Of a stretch of 64,000 nucleotides of DNA, positions 24,997-33,660 are shown in pieces. The translations under genes and the position numbers were made by a program. This stretch comes from Streptomyces sp. CG4 (GTDB lineage Bacteria > Actinomycetota > Actinomycetes > Streptomycetales > Streptomycetaceae), in assembly GCF_041080655.1 (NCBI RefSeq), contig NZ_CP163525.1:2170001-2234000 (forward strand), in the 5' to 3' direction. The stretch's first letter is position 1; each line of letters starts with the position of its first letter. The notes below the pieces were generated by a model, which was not told the DNA's origin, did not search any database, and saw only the letters and a list, made by a program, of their open reading frames with translations.

Positions 24997-26127
24997 TCAG
25001 CCGCCCAGCTCCTGGTGGCGGGCGGCGAGGCCTGCCGCGCCCTGGTCGGTGAGGGAGCCGTACAGGCGCAGGCGGGAGATGCCGCCGTCGGGGAAGATGT
25101 CGATCCGCGCGTGCGTGCCGACGGCCGGGGCCGCGAGGACGAAGCGGTGGTCGGTGTCGGGCTGGAGGCGGGTGCGCGGCAGGATCTCGGTCCACTCGCC
25201 GCTCTCGCCGTCCTTGACGGAGACCGAGGCCCATCCGGCGCTGTTGCCCTTCAGGTAGGCCGTGTCGATCTCGATCGCGCGGATCTGCGCCTGCGCGACC
25301 AGCTGGTAGCGGATCCAGTCGTTGCCCTGGTCACGGCGGCGGCGGGTCTCCCAGCCGTCGTCCATCTTGCGGGAGCGGCCCGGCTGGATGGTGTTGGTGG
25401 CCGGGGAGTAGAAGAGGTTGGAGGCGTCCTCGACCCGGCCGCCGTTCTCCAGGGCGACCACGTCGAAGGTGCCCAGGACCGACAGCCACCGGGGGTCGGG
25501 CACGACCTCGCCGTAGACCCGCAGGCGGGCTATGCCGCCGTCGGGGTGCTGGTTGACCCGCAGGTGCGTGAAGCTCTGCTCGACCGATACGGCGAAACCA
25601 TTCGCCGCGTGGCCGCCGACCGGGGTGCGCGGGACGAGGGTCGTCCACTTCACGTCGCCGGAGAGCAGTTCCTCGGGCGAGGGGGAGCCCGGTACCGAGG
25701 TGCCCTCGATGGAGACGGCCTGCGGGTAGTTGCCCCGGAAGTGGGCGGTGTCGACGACGATCCCGCGGATCACGCCGGGCGCGCCGAGGCGGACCAGCGC
25801 CCAGTCGTGGTCCTCCGCGGTCGGCCACGGGTGCTCGGCGGAGACACCGCGCCGGCGCCGGGTCTCCCAGCCGTCCATGATCTTGCCCTTGTGCCCGAAG
25901 TGCTCGGGGTCGAACTCGGCCGGCTCGGGCACCAGCAGGTTCTCCCGCTGGGCGAAGAACTCGTCGTTGGCGGCGATGACGCCGGCGCCGAGCTGCCGGT
26001 CGGCGAGGTTGGCGTACTGGGTGAAGGGGAAGTCGGCGGTGCGGTAGTCCGCGTACGGGTCGCCGCCTCCGTAGGGGTTCGCGTCGCCGGTGAAGCTGGT
26101 CAAACTCGATTGATGCAGCGCCGTCAC
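24997..26127 (-). CDS. alc: Allantoicase
   Basis: 376 residues. Hydrolyses allantoate to (S)-ureidoglycolate and urea. The family's internal duplication is clear: each half has the motif (M)DGWETRRRR, first as KIMDGWETRRRRG and again as KMDDGWETRRRRDQGNDW, each followed by the RGIVVDTAHFRGN / RAIEIDTAYLKGN strand and an LRVNQHPDGGIARLRVYG / ARIDIFPDGGISRLRLYG pair. The GTG at 26127 follows GGAAAGGA with a rather long 13-base gap. It lies 53 bp behind allantoinase and is presumably co-transcribed with it. Further breakdown needs ureidoglycolate lyase and urease, which are not in the window. Confidence 0.96.
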   Translation of the reverse strand: MTALHQSSLTSFTGDANPYGGGDPYADYRTADFPFTQYANLADRQLGAGVIAANDEFFAQRENLLVPEPAEFDPEHFGHKGKIMDGWETRRRRGVSAEHPWPTAEDHDWALVRLGAPGVIRGIVVDTAHFRGNYPQAVSIEGTSVPGSPSPEELLSGDVKWTTLVPRTPVGGHAANGFAVSVEQSFTHLRVNQHPDGGIARLRVYGEVVPDPRWLSVLGTFDVVALENGGRVEDASNLFYSPATNTIQPGRSRKMDDGWETRRRRDQGNDWIRYQLVAQAQIRAIEIDTAYLKGNSAGWASVSVKDGESGEWTEILPRTRLQPDTDHRFVLAAPAVGTHARIDIFPDGGISRLRLYGSLTDQGAAGLAARHQELGG

Positions 26128-26180
26128 GGTGATCAGGGGTTCCTTTCCGGGCGTCGGCCGGGTGCGGGGGCGGAGGTGGC

Positions 26181-27518
26181 TTACTGGGGGCGGGCGAGGA
26201 GGGTGCCCTTCGGCTCGCTGAACTCGCCGCCACCGGCGATCCGTTCGCCGCGCAGCCAGGTGGATTTCACGACGCCGTACAGGGTCTTGCCGGCGTACGC
26301 GGTGACCCGGTTGCGGTGCTGGAGGCCGGCCGGGTCGACGGTGAAGGTCTCGTCGGGGGCGAGGACGGCGAAGTCGGCGTCGCGGCCGGCCTCGATCGCG
26401 CCCTTGTCCCGCAGGCCCACGAGTGCGGCCGTCCGCGTGGACATCCAGCGCACGACGTCCTCCAGGCCGCACCCACGCGCGCGTGCCGCGGTCCATACGG
26501 CGGACAGGCTGAGCTGGAGGCCGGAGATGCCGCCCCAGGCGGTGGCGAAGTCGGCGGTCTTCAGGTCGGCGGTGGAGGGCGAGTGGTCGGTGACGACACA
26601 GTCGATGGTGCCGTCGGCCAGCGCCTCCCAGAGCAGGTCCTGGTTGGCGGCCTCGCGGATGGGCGGGCAGCACTTGAACTCGCTGGCGCCGTCCGGGACT
26701 TCCTCGGCGGTGAGGGTGAGGTAGTGCGGGCAGGTCTCCACGGTGACCTGGACGCCCTCGGCGCGCGCGGCGCGGATCAGCGGCAGCGCGTCGCTGGAGG
26801 ACAGATGCAGCACGTGCACGCGCGCACGGAGCCGCTTGGCCTGCGCGACGAGGTTCGCGATGGCCGTGTCCTCGGCGTCGCGCGGGCGGGAGGCGAGGAA
26901 GTCGGCGTACTTGGGGCCGCCGTGCTGCGGGGCGGCGGCCAGGTGGTGCGGGTCCTCGGCGTGCACGATCAGCAGGCCGCCGAAGCCGGCGATCTCCGCC
27001 AGGGACTGGGCGAGCCGGTCCTGGTCCAGGTGCGGGAACTCGTCCACCCCGGACGGGGACAGGAACGCCTTGAAGCCGAAGACGCCGGCGTCGTGCAGCG
27101 GGCGCAGGTCCTTGACGTTGTCGGGCAGGGCGCCGCCCCAGAAACCGACGTCGATGTGCGCCTTGTCGGCGGCGACCTGCTGCTTGACCCGCAGGTTCTC
27201 GACCGTGGTGGTCGGCGGGAGGGAGTTGAGCGGCATGTCGATCAGCGTGGTGATGCCGCCGGCCGCCGCCGCGCGGGTGGCGGTCCAGAAGCCCTCCCAC
27301 TCGGTGCGGCCGGGATCGTTGACGTGCACGTGGGTGTCGACCAGGCCGGGCAGCAGGACGTGGTCGCCGAAGTCCTCCAGCCGTGCGCCGGCCGGGATCT
27401 GCGCGTCGTACGGCAGGACGGCCGTGATCTTCCCGGCGGACACGGCGACCGAGGCGGCCCGCGTCCCTTCCGGAGTGATGACGCGCGTCGAGCGCAGGAC
27501 CAGTTCAGCGTCGGACAC
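26181..27518 (-). CDS. allB: Allantoinase
   Basis: 445 residues, amidohydrolase superfamily. Opens the hydantoin ring of allantoin to give allantoate. Binuclear metal site: HxH in [10 protein letters not shown], the carboxylated Lys in [11 protein letters not shown], His in LLIVHAEDP and VHVLHLSS, and Asp in [10 protein letters not shown]. The GTG at 27518 follows AGAGAGGGG. A strong promoter (TTGACT-17-TACGTT, reverse strand, 27739-27711) lies about 190 bp upstream, overlapped by two IclR-type operators; the long leader also holds a TCAAC-N5-GTTGA palindrome (27584-27598). Repression by AllR and induction by pathway intermediates is the likely control. Confidence 0.97.
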   Translation of the reverse strand: MSDAELVLRSTRVITPEGTRAASVAVSAGKITAVLPYDAQIPAGARLEDFGDHVLLPGLVDTHVHVNDPGRTEWEGFWTATRAAAAGGITTLIDMPLNSLPPTTTVENLRVKQQVAADKAHIDVGFWGGALPDNVKDLRPLHDAGVFGFKAFLSPSGVDEFPHLDQDRLAQSLAEIAGFGGLLIVHAEDPHHLAAAPQHGGPKYADFLASRPRDAEDTAIANLVAQAKRLRARVHVLHLSSSDALPLIRAARAEGVQVTVETCPHYLTLTAEEVPDGASEFKCCPPIREAANQDLLWEALADGTIDCVVTDHSPSTADLKTADFATAWGGISGLQLSLSAVWTAARARGCGLEDVVRWMSTRTAALVGLRDKGAIEAGRDADFAVLAPDETFTVDPAGLQHRNRVTAYAGKTLYGVVKSTWLRGERIAGGGEFSEPKGTLLARPQ

Positions 27519-27583
27519 CCGAACCCCTCTCTGTACCGCCGTTTTACGCCCCAGAAACGGGATTTACACCCACGTAACGGATT

Positions 27584-27598
27584 TCAACGTTCTGTTGA
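27584..27598. promoter_or_regulatory. TCAAC-N5-GTTGA palindrome in the allB leader
   Basis: TCAACGTTCTGTTGA, arms perfect. It belongs to the motif family found over the -35 boxes of the uricase operon and katA, but here it lies downstream of the predicted allB start point, 66 bp before the GTG. Confidence 0.5.
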
Positions 27599-27676
27599 AG
27601 GAGTCTTCACTCCCACTTCTCCGCCGTCAAGGGGCACACTGCTGGACAGCGCGCACCCTGCACTCACTCTGGACGT

Positions 27677-27712
27677 TTCCACAAAGCGGAATTAGAATTC
27701 CAGCAAGCAGAA
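27677..27712. promoter_or_regulatory. Pair of IclR-type (AllR) operators at allB/allR
   Basis: TTCCACAAAGCGGAA (27677-27691) and TTCCAGCAAGCAGAA (27698-27712), start to start 21 bp. The second overlaps the -10 of the allB promoter. The same 15-bp pseudo-palindrome, in the same two-turn spacing, recurs before aceB, hyi and gcl. Confidence 0.75.
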
Positions 27713-27739
27713 CGTAGCTACGCACAAGCAGGGAGTCAA
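27711..27739 (-). promoter_or_regulatory. allB promoter
   Basis: Reverse strand: -35 TTGACT (27739-27734), 17-bp spacer, -10 TACGTT (27716-27711). Near-consensus for the vegetative sigma factor; the predicted start point is near 27704, within an AllR operator. Confidence 0.65.
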
Positions 27740-27792
27740 CCGACTGCCGGGTAGGCTTCTGCACTCCTGCCAGCCCCCGAAAGGAACGCGCC

Positions 27793-28587
27793 GTGCCGAC
27801 GTCCAGCGCCAGCACCACCGACTCCGCCAAGCCCGCCGCCGGGGGCGGTGTCCAGTCCCTGGAGCGCGCCTTCGACCTGCTCGAGCGGATGGCGGACGCG
27901 GGTGGCGAGGTCGGGCTCAGCGAGCTGTCCGCGACCAGCGGGCTGCCCCTGCCGACCATCCACCGTCTGATGCGCACGCTGGTCGCCTGCGGCTACGTCC
28001 GCCAGCAGCCGAACCGGCGGTACGCGCTCGGCCCCCGGCTCATCCGGCTCGGCGAGTCGGCGTCCCGGCTGCTCGGCACCTGGGCACGGCCGTATCTCGC
28101 CCGGCTGGTCGAGGAGACCGGCGAGACCGCGAACATGGCGCTGCTCGACGGCGACGAGATCGTGTACGTGGCGCAGGTGCCGTCGAAGCACTCGATGCGG
28201 ATGTTCACGGAAGTGGGCCGACGGGTGCTGCCGCACTCCACCGGTGTCGGAAAGGCACTGCTCGCCGGGGTGCCGGACGACGAGGTGCGGGCGCTGCTCG
28301 CGCGCACCGGGATGCCCGCGGCCACGGAGAAGACCATCACCACGCCCGAGGGTTTCCTGGCGGCGCTGGACGATGTGCGGCGGACGGGGTACGCCGTCGA
28401 CGACAACGAGCAGGAGATCGGGGTGCGGTGCCTCGCGGTGTCCGTCCCGGACAGCCCGACCGCGGCCGCGATCTCCATCTCCGGGCCGGCCGGACGTGTC
28501 ACCGAAGCGGCGACCGACAAGATCGTGCCGGTGTTGCAGCAGATCGCCCTTGAGCTGTCTCAGGCGCTGGCCAGTTCGGGCGCCTGA
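27793..28587 (+). CDS. allR: IclR-family regulator of allantoin/glyoxylate metabolism
   Basis: 264 residues. N-terminal winged helix-turn-helix (about 20-85; LSATSGLPLPTIHRLMRTLV) and C-terminal IclR effector domain (about 100-260; STGVGKALLAGVPDDEV and NEQEIGVRCLAVSVPD). The GTG at 27793 follows GAAAGGA. It is divergent from allB. A Streptomyces IclR-type repressor called AllR is known (from memory) to control allantoin-pathway genes with ureide or glyoxylate effectors; position and domain content fit it. The TTCC...GGAA 15-mers at five promoters in this window resemble IclR-family sites in size and symmetry and are its likely targets. Confidence 0.92.
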   Translation: MPTSSASTTDSAKPAAGGGVQSLERAFDLLERMADAGGEVGLSELSATSGLPLPTIHRLMRTLVACGYVRQQPNRRYALGPRLIRLGESASRLLGTWARPYLARLVEETGETANMALLDGDEIVYVAQVPSKHSMRMFTEVGRRVLPHSTGVGKALLAGVPDDEVRALLARTGMPAATEKTITTPEGFLAALDDVRRTGYAVDDNEQEIGVRCLAVSVPDSPTAAAISISGPAGRVTEAATDKIVPVLQQIALELSQALASSGA

Positions 28588-28604
28588 GAGCTCGATCGGC
28601 ACAC

Positions 28605-28922
28605 TCAGCCCCGCTGCGCTGGTCCCCCGAACAGGTCCACTGCCTCCCGGACCCCGCTCAAGCCCCCCGCCAGGGCGCTCACCGAACCAATGGCCCCGGC
28701 GATCAGTAACAGGGACTTGCGCAAGCGTGGGATCTCCGGTGAACCGTCGGAGGCCATCGCGGCCAGGGCCGCCAGTTCGTCCTCGGCTATGGCGCGGTCG
28801 GGGAACTCGGACGGGAGCGCGGCGAGTTCGCGGCGCAGCCGGGACACCGCGGTCCGCAGTTCCGCCACCTTCGGGTCCTCGTAGCTGCCGGTCACCGGTC
28901 TCTGCCCCAAGCTCCGCAACAC
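28605..28922 (-). CDS. Small membrane-associated protein (DUF5955-like)
   Basis: 105 residues. A helical first half with a repeated Glu/Leu/Arg pattern (VAELRTAVSRLRRELAALP) is followed by one hydrophobic segment near the C-terminus (KSLLLIAGAIGSVSALAGG). It matches a short protein family conserved in Streptomyces (DUF5955 as I recall it). The GTG at 28922 sits close behind GGGGGAGG; the next codon TTG is an alternative start. Convergent with allR, 17 bp between stops. Function unknown. Confidence 0.75.
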   Translation of the reverse strand: MLRSLGQRPVTGSYEDPKVAELRTAVSRLRRELAALPSEFPDRAIAEDELAALAAMASDGSPEIPRLRKSLLLIAGAIGSVSALAGGLSGVREAVDLFGGPAQRG

Positions 28923-29050
28923 AGCCCTCCCCCTCACGCCGTCGTGCGCGGGCCAGTAAACGCCACCGCGTCCGGGAGCGCCACAGCGCGGACCGAAATT
29001 CAGCCCAAGGGGATCCGGCCGCCTGCCCTCCGGTCGGGTATGCAGGACGC

Positions 29051-29653
29051 ATGACGGAGAACCAGTACGAGGAGGTCGCCGGGCTGCTGCTCGCCGCCGG
29101 CGGGGGCAGACGGCTCGGCGGGCGGCCCAAGGCGCTGCTGACGCACCGGGGGCGGCCACTGGTCGAGTACGCGGTCGGGGTGCTGCGCGCGGCCGGATGC
29201 GCGCGGGTGCACGTCGTCCTGGGCGCCCGCGCCGACGAGGTGCGGGCGCGGGCCGACCTGAGCGGCTGCGTGCTCGTGGACAACCCCGGCTGGGCCGAGG
29301 GCATGGGTTCCTCGCTGCGGGCCGGACTGGCCTCGCTCGACGGAACGGGGGCGCGGGCCGCCCTCGTCAGCCTTGTCGACCAGCCGGGCATCGGGGCGTC
29401 GGCCGTGGCACGGGTACTCGGCGCGTACGAGGGCGAGAAATCGCTGATCTCGGCCGCCTACGACGGCTTGCGCGGGCATCCGGTGCTGTTCGGCGCGGCC
29501 CACTGGGCGGACATCGCGGCGACCGCCACCGGGGATCGTGGCGCCCGCGCCTATCTGAAGGAGCACGCGGCTCAGATCCGGCTCGTGGAGTGCGCGGACG
29601 TGGCCGAACCGTACGACATCGACACCGAGGCCGACCTGCGCCACCTTGAGTGA
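29051..29653 (+). CDS. MobA/MocA-like nucleotidyltransferase (molybdenum cofactor)
   Basis: 200 residues. NTP-transferase fold with the nucleotide-binding start LLLAAGGGRRLGGRPKALL, DNPGWAEGMGSSLRAGLASL, an Asp-containing VSLVDQPG metal site, and HPVLFG. This group (MocA, CTP:molybdopterin cytidylyltransferase, or YgfJ-like) matures the cofactor of xanthine-dehydrogenase-type enzymes, which would fit a purine-degradation locus although no xanthine dehydrogenase gene lies in the window. The ATG at 29051 lacks a strong ribosome site. Just upstream of aceB, same direction, with 184 bp between. Confidence 0.85.
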   Translation: MTENQYEEVAGLLLAAGGGRRLGGRPKALLTHRGRPLVEYAVGVLRAAGCARVHVVLGARADEVRARADLSGCVLVDNPGWAEGMGSSLRAGLASLDGTGARAALVSLVDQPGIGASAVARVLGAYEGEKSLISAAYDGLRGHPVLFGAAHWADIAATATGDRGARAYLKEHAAQIRLVECADVAEPYDIDTEADLRHLE

Positions 29654-29702
29654 AGAGGGTGGCACTGGGCGCCACCTTGCCTCGACTCAGAGAATCTCGA
29701 CA

Positions 29703-29717
29703 TCAACAAACCATTGA
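29703..29717. promoter_or_regulatory. TCAAC-N5-TTGA motif at the aceB -35
   Basis: TCAACAAACCATTGA, one mismatch in the right arm relative to the uricase/katA palindromes, overlapping the -35 hexamer TTGAAG of the aceB promoter. Confidence 0.45.
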
Positions 29718-29742
29718 AGTTCCACAATGAGAAAACTACTAT
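29714..29742 (+). promoter_or_regulatory. aceB promoter
   Basis: -35 TTGAAG (29714-29719), 17-bp spacer, -10 TACTAT (29737-29742). One AllR-type operator fills the spacer and another overlaps the -10/start point. Confidence 0.7.
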
Positions 29743-29755
29743 CCACTGTTCAGAA
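29720..29755. promoter_or_regulatory. Pair of AllR-type operators at aceB
   Basis: TTCCACAATGAGAAA (29720-29734) and ATCCACTGTTCAGAA (29741-29755), start to start 21 bp. They are more degenerate than at allB, hyi or gcl but in the same spacing and directly over the promoter. Confidence 0.6.
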
Positions 29756-29837
29756 GCGCCTGCCCGCACAGTCGGCGCTGTTTGCCCTATTCGTGCCACA
29801 AGGCACCCGGTGCCACCGCTGAAGGAAGTGACAGCTC

Positions 29838-31463
29838 ATGTCCGCACCAGCGCCGTCCCCGCTGGCCATCGTCGACGCCGAGCCCCTGCCCCGGCAGGAA
29901 GAGGTCCTCACGGACGCGGCGCTCGCCTTCGTGGCGGAGCTGCACCGGCGGTTCACCCCGCGCCGTGACGAACTCCTCGCCCGCCGGGCCGAGCGCCGCG
30001 CCGAGATCGCCCGCACCTCCACGCTCGACTTCCTCCCCGAGACAGCCGCGATCCGCGCGGACGACTCCTGGCGGGTCGCCCCGGCCCCGGCCGCGCTGAA
30101 CGACCGGCGCGTCGAGATCACCGGCCCCACCGACCGCAAGATGACCATCAACGCGCTCAACTCGGGCGCGAAGGTCTGGCTCGCCGACTTCGAGGACGCC
30201 TCCGCGCCCACCTGGGAGAACGTGGTCCTCGGCCAGATCAACCTGGTCGACGCCTACACCCGGAACATCGACTTCACCGACCCGAGGTCCGGCAAGTCGT
30301 ACGCCCTGCGCCCGAACGAGGAGCTGGCGACCGTCGTCATGCGGCCGCGCGGCTGGCACCTGAACGAGCGGCACCTCGTCGACGCCGACGGCACGCCGGT
30401 CCCCGGTGCCTTCGTCGACTTCGGCCTCTACTTCTTCCACAACGCCCAGCGGCTGCTGGACCTCGGCAAGGGCCCGTACTTCTACCTGCCCAAGACCGAG
30501 TCGCACCTCGAGGCGCGGCTGTGGAACGACGTGTTCGTCTTCGCCCAGGACTACGTCGGCATCCCGCAGGGCACCGTCCGCGCCACCGTCCTGATCGAGA
30601 CGATCACGGCCGCGTACGAGATGGAGGAGATCCTCTACGAACTCCGCGACCACGCCGCCGGGTTGAACGCCGGTCGCTGGGACTACCTGTTCTCCATCGT
30701 CAAGAACTTCCGGGACGGCGGCGCCAGGTTCGTGCTGCCGGACCGCAACGCGGTCACGATGACGGCCCCGTTCATGCGGGCGTACACCGAGCTCCTCGTC
30801 CGCACCTGCCACAAGCGCGGCGCGCACGCGATCGGCGGCATGGCGGCCTTCATCCCGTCCCGCAGGGACGCCGAGGTCAACAAGGTGGCGTTCGAGAAGG
30901 TCCGCGCCGACAAGGACCGCGAGGCGAACGACGGTTTCGACGGCTCCTGGGTCGCCCACCCCGACCTCGTCCCGATCGCCATGGAGTCCTTCGACAGGGT
31001 CCTCGGCGACAAGCCGAACCAGAAGGACCGGCTGCGCGAGGACGTCCACGTCGAGGCGGCCGACCTGATCGCGGTCGACTCGCTGGACGCGAAGCCGACG
31101 TACCACGGTCTCGTCAACGCCGTCCAGGTCGGCATCCGGTACATCGAGGCCTGGCTGCGCGGGCTCGGCGCGGTCGCCATCTTCAATCTGATGGAGGACG
31201 CGGCCACCGCGGAGATCTCCCGCTCGCAGATCTGGCAGTGGATCAACGCGGGCGTCGAGTTCGAGAACGGCGACAAGGCCACGCCGGAACTGGCCCGCAA
31301 GGTCGCCGCCGAGGAACTGTCCAACATCCGCCAGGAGATCGGCGAGCAGGCCTTCGCCGCCGGCCACTGGCAGGAGGCCCACGATCTGCTGCTGCGGGTC
31401 TCCCTGGACGACGACTACGCCGACTTCCTCACCCTGCCGGCGTACGAGCAGCTGCGCGGCTGA
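29838..31463 (+). CDS. aceB: Malate synthase A
   Basis: 541 residues, the length of the A-type enzyme. Condenses glyoxylate with acetyl-CoA to malate. Conserved segments: [19 protein letters not shown], catalytic Arg region [36 protein letters not shown] with the Mg-binding Glu/Asp, and [12 protein letters not shown]. The ATG at 29838 follows GAAGGAAG. With no isocitrate lyase nearby, and with AllR-type operators on its promoter, it probably serves glyoxylate released from ureidoglycolate. It ends in a convergent terminator. Confidence 0.97.
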   Translation: MSAPAPSPLAIVDAEPLPRQEEVLTDAALAFVAELHRRFTPRRDELLARRAERRAEIARTSTLDFLPETAAIRADDSWRVAPAPAALNDRRVEITGPTDRKMTINALNSGAKVWLADFEDASAPTWENVVLGQINLVDAYTRNIDFTDPRSGKSYALRPNEELATVVMRPRGWHLNERHLVDADGTPVPGAFVDFGLYFFHNAQRLLDLGKGPYFYLPKTESHLEARLWNDVFVFAQDYVGIPQGTVRATVLIETITAAYEMEEILYELRDHAAGLNAGRWDYLFSIVKNFRDGGARFVLPDRNAVTMTAPFMRAYTELLVRTCHKRGAHAIGGMAAFIPSRRDAEVNKVAFEKVRADKDREANDGFDGSWVAHPDLVPIAMESFDRVLGDKPNQKDRLREDVHVEAADLIAVDSLDAKPTYHGLVNAVQVGIRYIEAWLRGLGAVAIFNLMEDAATAEISRSQIWQWINAGVEFENGDKATPELARKVAAEELSNIRQEIGEQAFAAGHWQEAHDLLLRVSLDDDYADFLTLPAYEQLRG

Positions 31464-31477
31464 GCAGCCCGCGCGTG

Positions 31478-31515
31478 CGAGCGGCTCCGGGAACGCACCG
31501 TCCCCGGGCCGCTCG
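31478..31515. terminator. Stem-loop between aceB and the HipA-like gene
   Basis: Inverted repeat CGAGCGGCtCCGGG / CCCGGgCCGCTCG with an 11-base loop and a slight bulge, between two convergent genes; probably bidirectional. Confidence 0.65.
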
Positions 31516-31523
31516 GCCGCATC

Positions 31524-32438
31524 TCAGCCCAGGTGGGCCGACCAGTCCTGTTCCGCGGCCGGTTTGCCGTGCAGGTCGGGGACCGTCTTCAGCCAGGCCG
31601 GGCGGCCCGCCTGGCGTTTCGCCGCGCGCAGGGCCTCTTCCGCGGCGAGTTGCTCGCGGCTCGGGAAGTCGGCGGGCAGCCACTCCTCGGACAGGCGCAC
31701 CCGGGCGAGCAGGTAGTCGACATAGGCGGCGCGGACGTCGTCCGGGGTCGCGAAGCCGGCGTCCTCCGCCAGCCAGGCGTCCGGGACCTCGGCGACGATG
31801 CCGCGCAGCAGCTCCTCGGTCACCCGCGGGGCCAGTTCGGCGTCGGCGGCGCGGACGTCGGGGCCGTAGTGGCCGAGGGCGTGGTGCCGGAAGTCGTACC
31901 TCTTGCCCGGGGCCGTGGTGTCCCAGCGGTGGTGGAAGACGAGGGCGGCGCCGTGGTCGATGAGCCACAGGCGCGGCGGTGCGGTGCCGAGCGTGGGCCA
32001 GACCATGAGGTTGGAGCTGTGGACCGTGCGGTCCACGTTGACGGTCAGCGCGTCCAGCCAGACGATCCGGCCGGCCTCCAGCGGGTCCACGGGGAAGCGC
32101 TTCGCGATCTCCGGGGTGAAGTCGCGGGCGCCCGGCAGATAGTCCATGCCGAGGTTCACGCCCGCGCTCGCGCCGTGCAGCTCCCGCACTTCCTGGTGCG
32201 GTTCGGAGTCGGCGATCGCGGGGTCGAAGTGGACGAGGACCAGCTCGGGGAAGCGCAGCCCGAGCGCGCGGGCGAGTTCCCCGACGATCACCTCGGCGAC
32301 CAGCGCCTTGTGCCCCTGCGCCGAACCCGTGAACTTGACGACATAGGTGCCGTCGTCGTCGGCCTCGACGACTCCGGGCACGGAGCCGCCGGACCGCAGC
32401 GGGGTCACGTATCGAACAGCAGTCACGTCGCGCAGCAC
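31524..32438 (-). CDS. HipA-family kinase-like protein
   Basis: About 304 residues related to the actinobacterial HipA-like kinase family. ATP/Lys region TYVVKFTGSAQGHKALVAEV; the catalytic-loop-like LDALTVNVDRTVHSSNLMVW and metal-binding IDHGAALVFHH resemble the DxxxxN and DHG motifs of HipA/PI3K-like kinases. The GTG at 32438 is chosen because it lies 7 bases after TACGCT, suggesting a leaderless message; longer frames add an unlikely Arg/Gly-rich tail. No antitoxin-like partner is adjacent, so a toxin role is not supported. Confidence 0.75.
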   Translation of the reverse strand: MLRDVTAVRYVTPLRSGGSVPGVVEADDDGTYVVKFTGSAQGHKALVAEVIVGELARALGLRFPELVLVHFDPAIADSEPHQEVRELHGASAGVNLGMDYLPGARDFTPEIAKRFPVDPLEAGRIVWLDALTVNVDRTVHSSNLMVWPTLGTAPPRLWLIDHGAALVFHHRWDTTAPGKRYDFRHHALGHYGPDVRAADAELAPRVTEELLRGIVAEVPDAWLAEDAGFATPDDVRAAYVDYLLARVRLSEEWLPADFPSREQLAAEEALRAAKRQAGRPAWLKTVPDLHGKPAAEQDWSAHLG

Positions 32439-32830
32439 ATCGATCAGCGTAGGCGCTCCACCGGGAGGGCCGGATCGGTTGCACCGCCCGGCGTGAGATC
32501 CATCACAGCCACCTCTGCAACTAGGCGCGCCGGATAGTAGATACGGCTCCGGCGACATAGGGGATTTGTCCGTCTTGCTGTGGACATGAGGTGTCCCTAC
32601 GAGCAGCCGCCCGCCGCCCGCTCGACGCCCTCTCGTATTCGTCGCCATGCGATGCCTCCTGATGGGGCGTCAGACACAAGCAAACATCGCGGACGCGAAG
32701 GCGGCATCTCACGGCTCTCCTGGCAAGGGCTGTCCGGGTCTACGAGGTGCGATAGTAGAAGCGCCCTTTGCGCTCCATGTGAGGCCGTTCTGAAAATGGG
32801 CGCTCGGCGATCACCGAGTGAGGTTCACGC
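32439..32830. other. Intergenic region between divergent genes
   Basis: About 390 bp between the HipA-like gene and the CAP-domain gene. No convincing ORF. A short hairpin CTCGG-cgatca-CCGAG (32803-32818) abuts the GTGAGG ribosome site of the downstream gene, and TGTCCG-16-TAGTAG upstream is a weak promoter candidate. No riboswitch recognised. Confidence 0.5.
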
Positions 32831-33577
32831 ATGGCCAAGCACCGCAAGACGCAGCGTTTCCGGCGAATAGTCGTCGCGTCCGTCGCCATCGGCGCCGTGG
32901 GCATACCGTCCGTCGCGCTGGCCTGTTCCGACTGGCCGTACGGCAGGACGGACCGGACGGACCAGGCCGACGCCGCCGCGACGAGCGCGCCCCAGCAGCA
33001 GAAGCACCACGGACACCGGCATCACCATCGCAACGGCCATCAGCACACGCCGCGGGCCACCGGGTCGCCCACGGAACACCCGAGCGGCGACAGGAACCCG
33101 ACCGCCCACCAGCCCCAGCGGACCGCCGCGCCCAAGCCCGCCGCCACCGCCGCCAAGGCCCCCGCCGCGTCGAGCACCCCGAAGCCCACCCCCACGGCGT
33201 CCGGCGTCACCGCGCGCATCCTGCAGCTCGTCAACGCCGAGCGGGCCAAGGCGGGGTGCCAGGACCTGGCCCTGAACTCGGAGCTGACCAAGGCCGCGCA
33301 GGCCCACAGCGCGGACATGGCGGCCCACCAGAACATGTCGCACACCGGCTCCGACGGCTCGGCCCCGGGCGACCGCATCACGCGGGCCGGCTACGACTGG
33401 AGCGCCTACGGCGAGAACGTCGCCTACGGCTACACCACCGCGGACCAGGTCATGGCGGGCTGGATGTCCAGCCCCGGGCACCGGGCCAACATCCTCAACT
33501 GCTCGTTCAAGGAGATCGGCGTCGGTCTCGCACAGCCCGGCAGCTACTGGACCCAGGACTTCGGCACGGCCCGGTAG
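32831..33577 (+). CDS. Secreted CAP/SCP-domain (YkwD-like) protein
   Basis: 248 residues: signal peptide (RRIVVASVAIGAVGIPSVALA), a low-complexity His/Gln/Pro/Ala-rich linker (about 50-120, with HHGHRHHHRNGH), then a CAP domain (about 128-248). CAP landmarks are ILQLVNAERAKAGC, the cavity His in AHSADMAAHQNMSH, GENVAYGY, and MSSPGHRANILNCSFKEIGVG. Bacterial CAP proteins are extracellular with mostly unknown activity. The His-rich linker might bind metal. The ATG follows GTGAGG. Confidence 0.93.
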   Translation: MAKHRKTQRFRRIVVASVAIGAVGIPSVALACSDWPYGRTDRTDQADAAATSAPQQQKHHGHRHHHRNGHQHTPRATGSPTEHPSGDRNPTAHQPQRTAAPKPAATAAKAPAASSTPKPTPTASGVTARILQLVNAERAKAGCQDLALNSELTKAAQAHSADMAAHQNMSHTGSDGSAPGDRITRAGYDWSAYGENVAYGYTTADQVMAGWMSSPGHRANILNCSFKEIGVGLAQPGSYWTQDFGTAR

Positions 33578-33660
33578 CCCCGCCGGCCCTCGCCGGCCCC
33601 CGTGGACCCGGAGCAGGCCGCCAGGTCGGCAGGCCTGCACCGGGTCGGCGGCACAGCAGG

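Noticed and set aside
31524-32438. HipA toxin of a toxin-antitoxin module
   Set aside because: No HipB-like antitoxin gene adjoins it, and the protein belongs to a stand-alone actinobacterial group.
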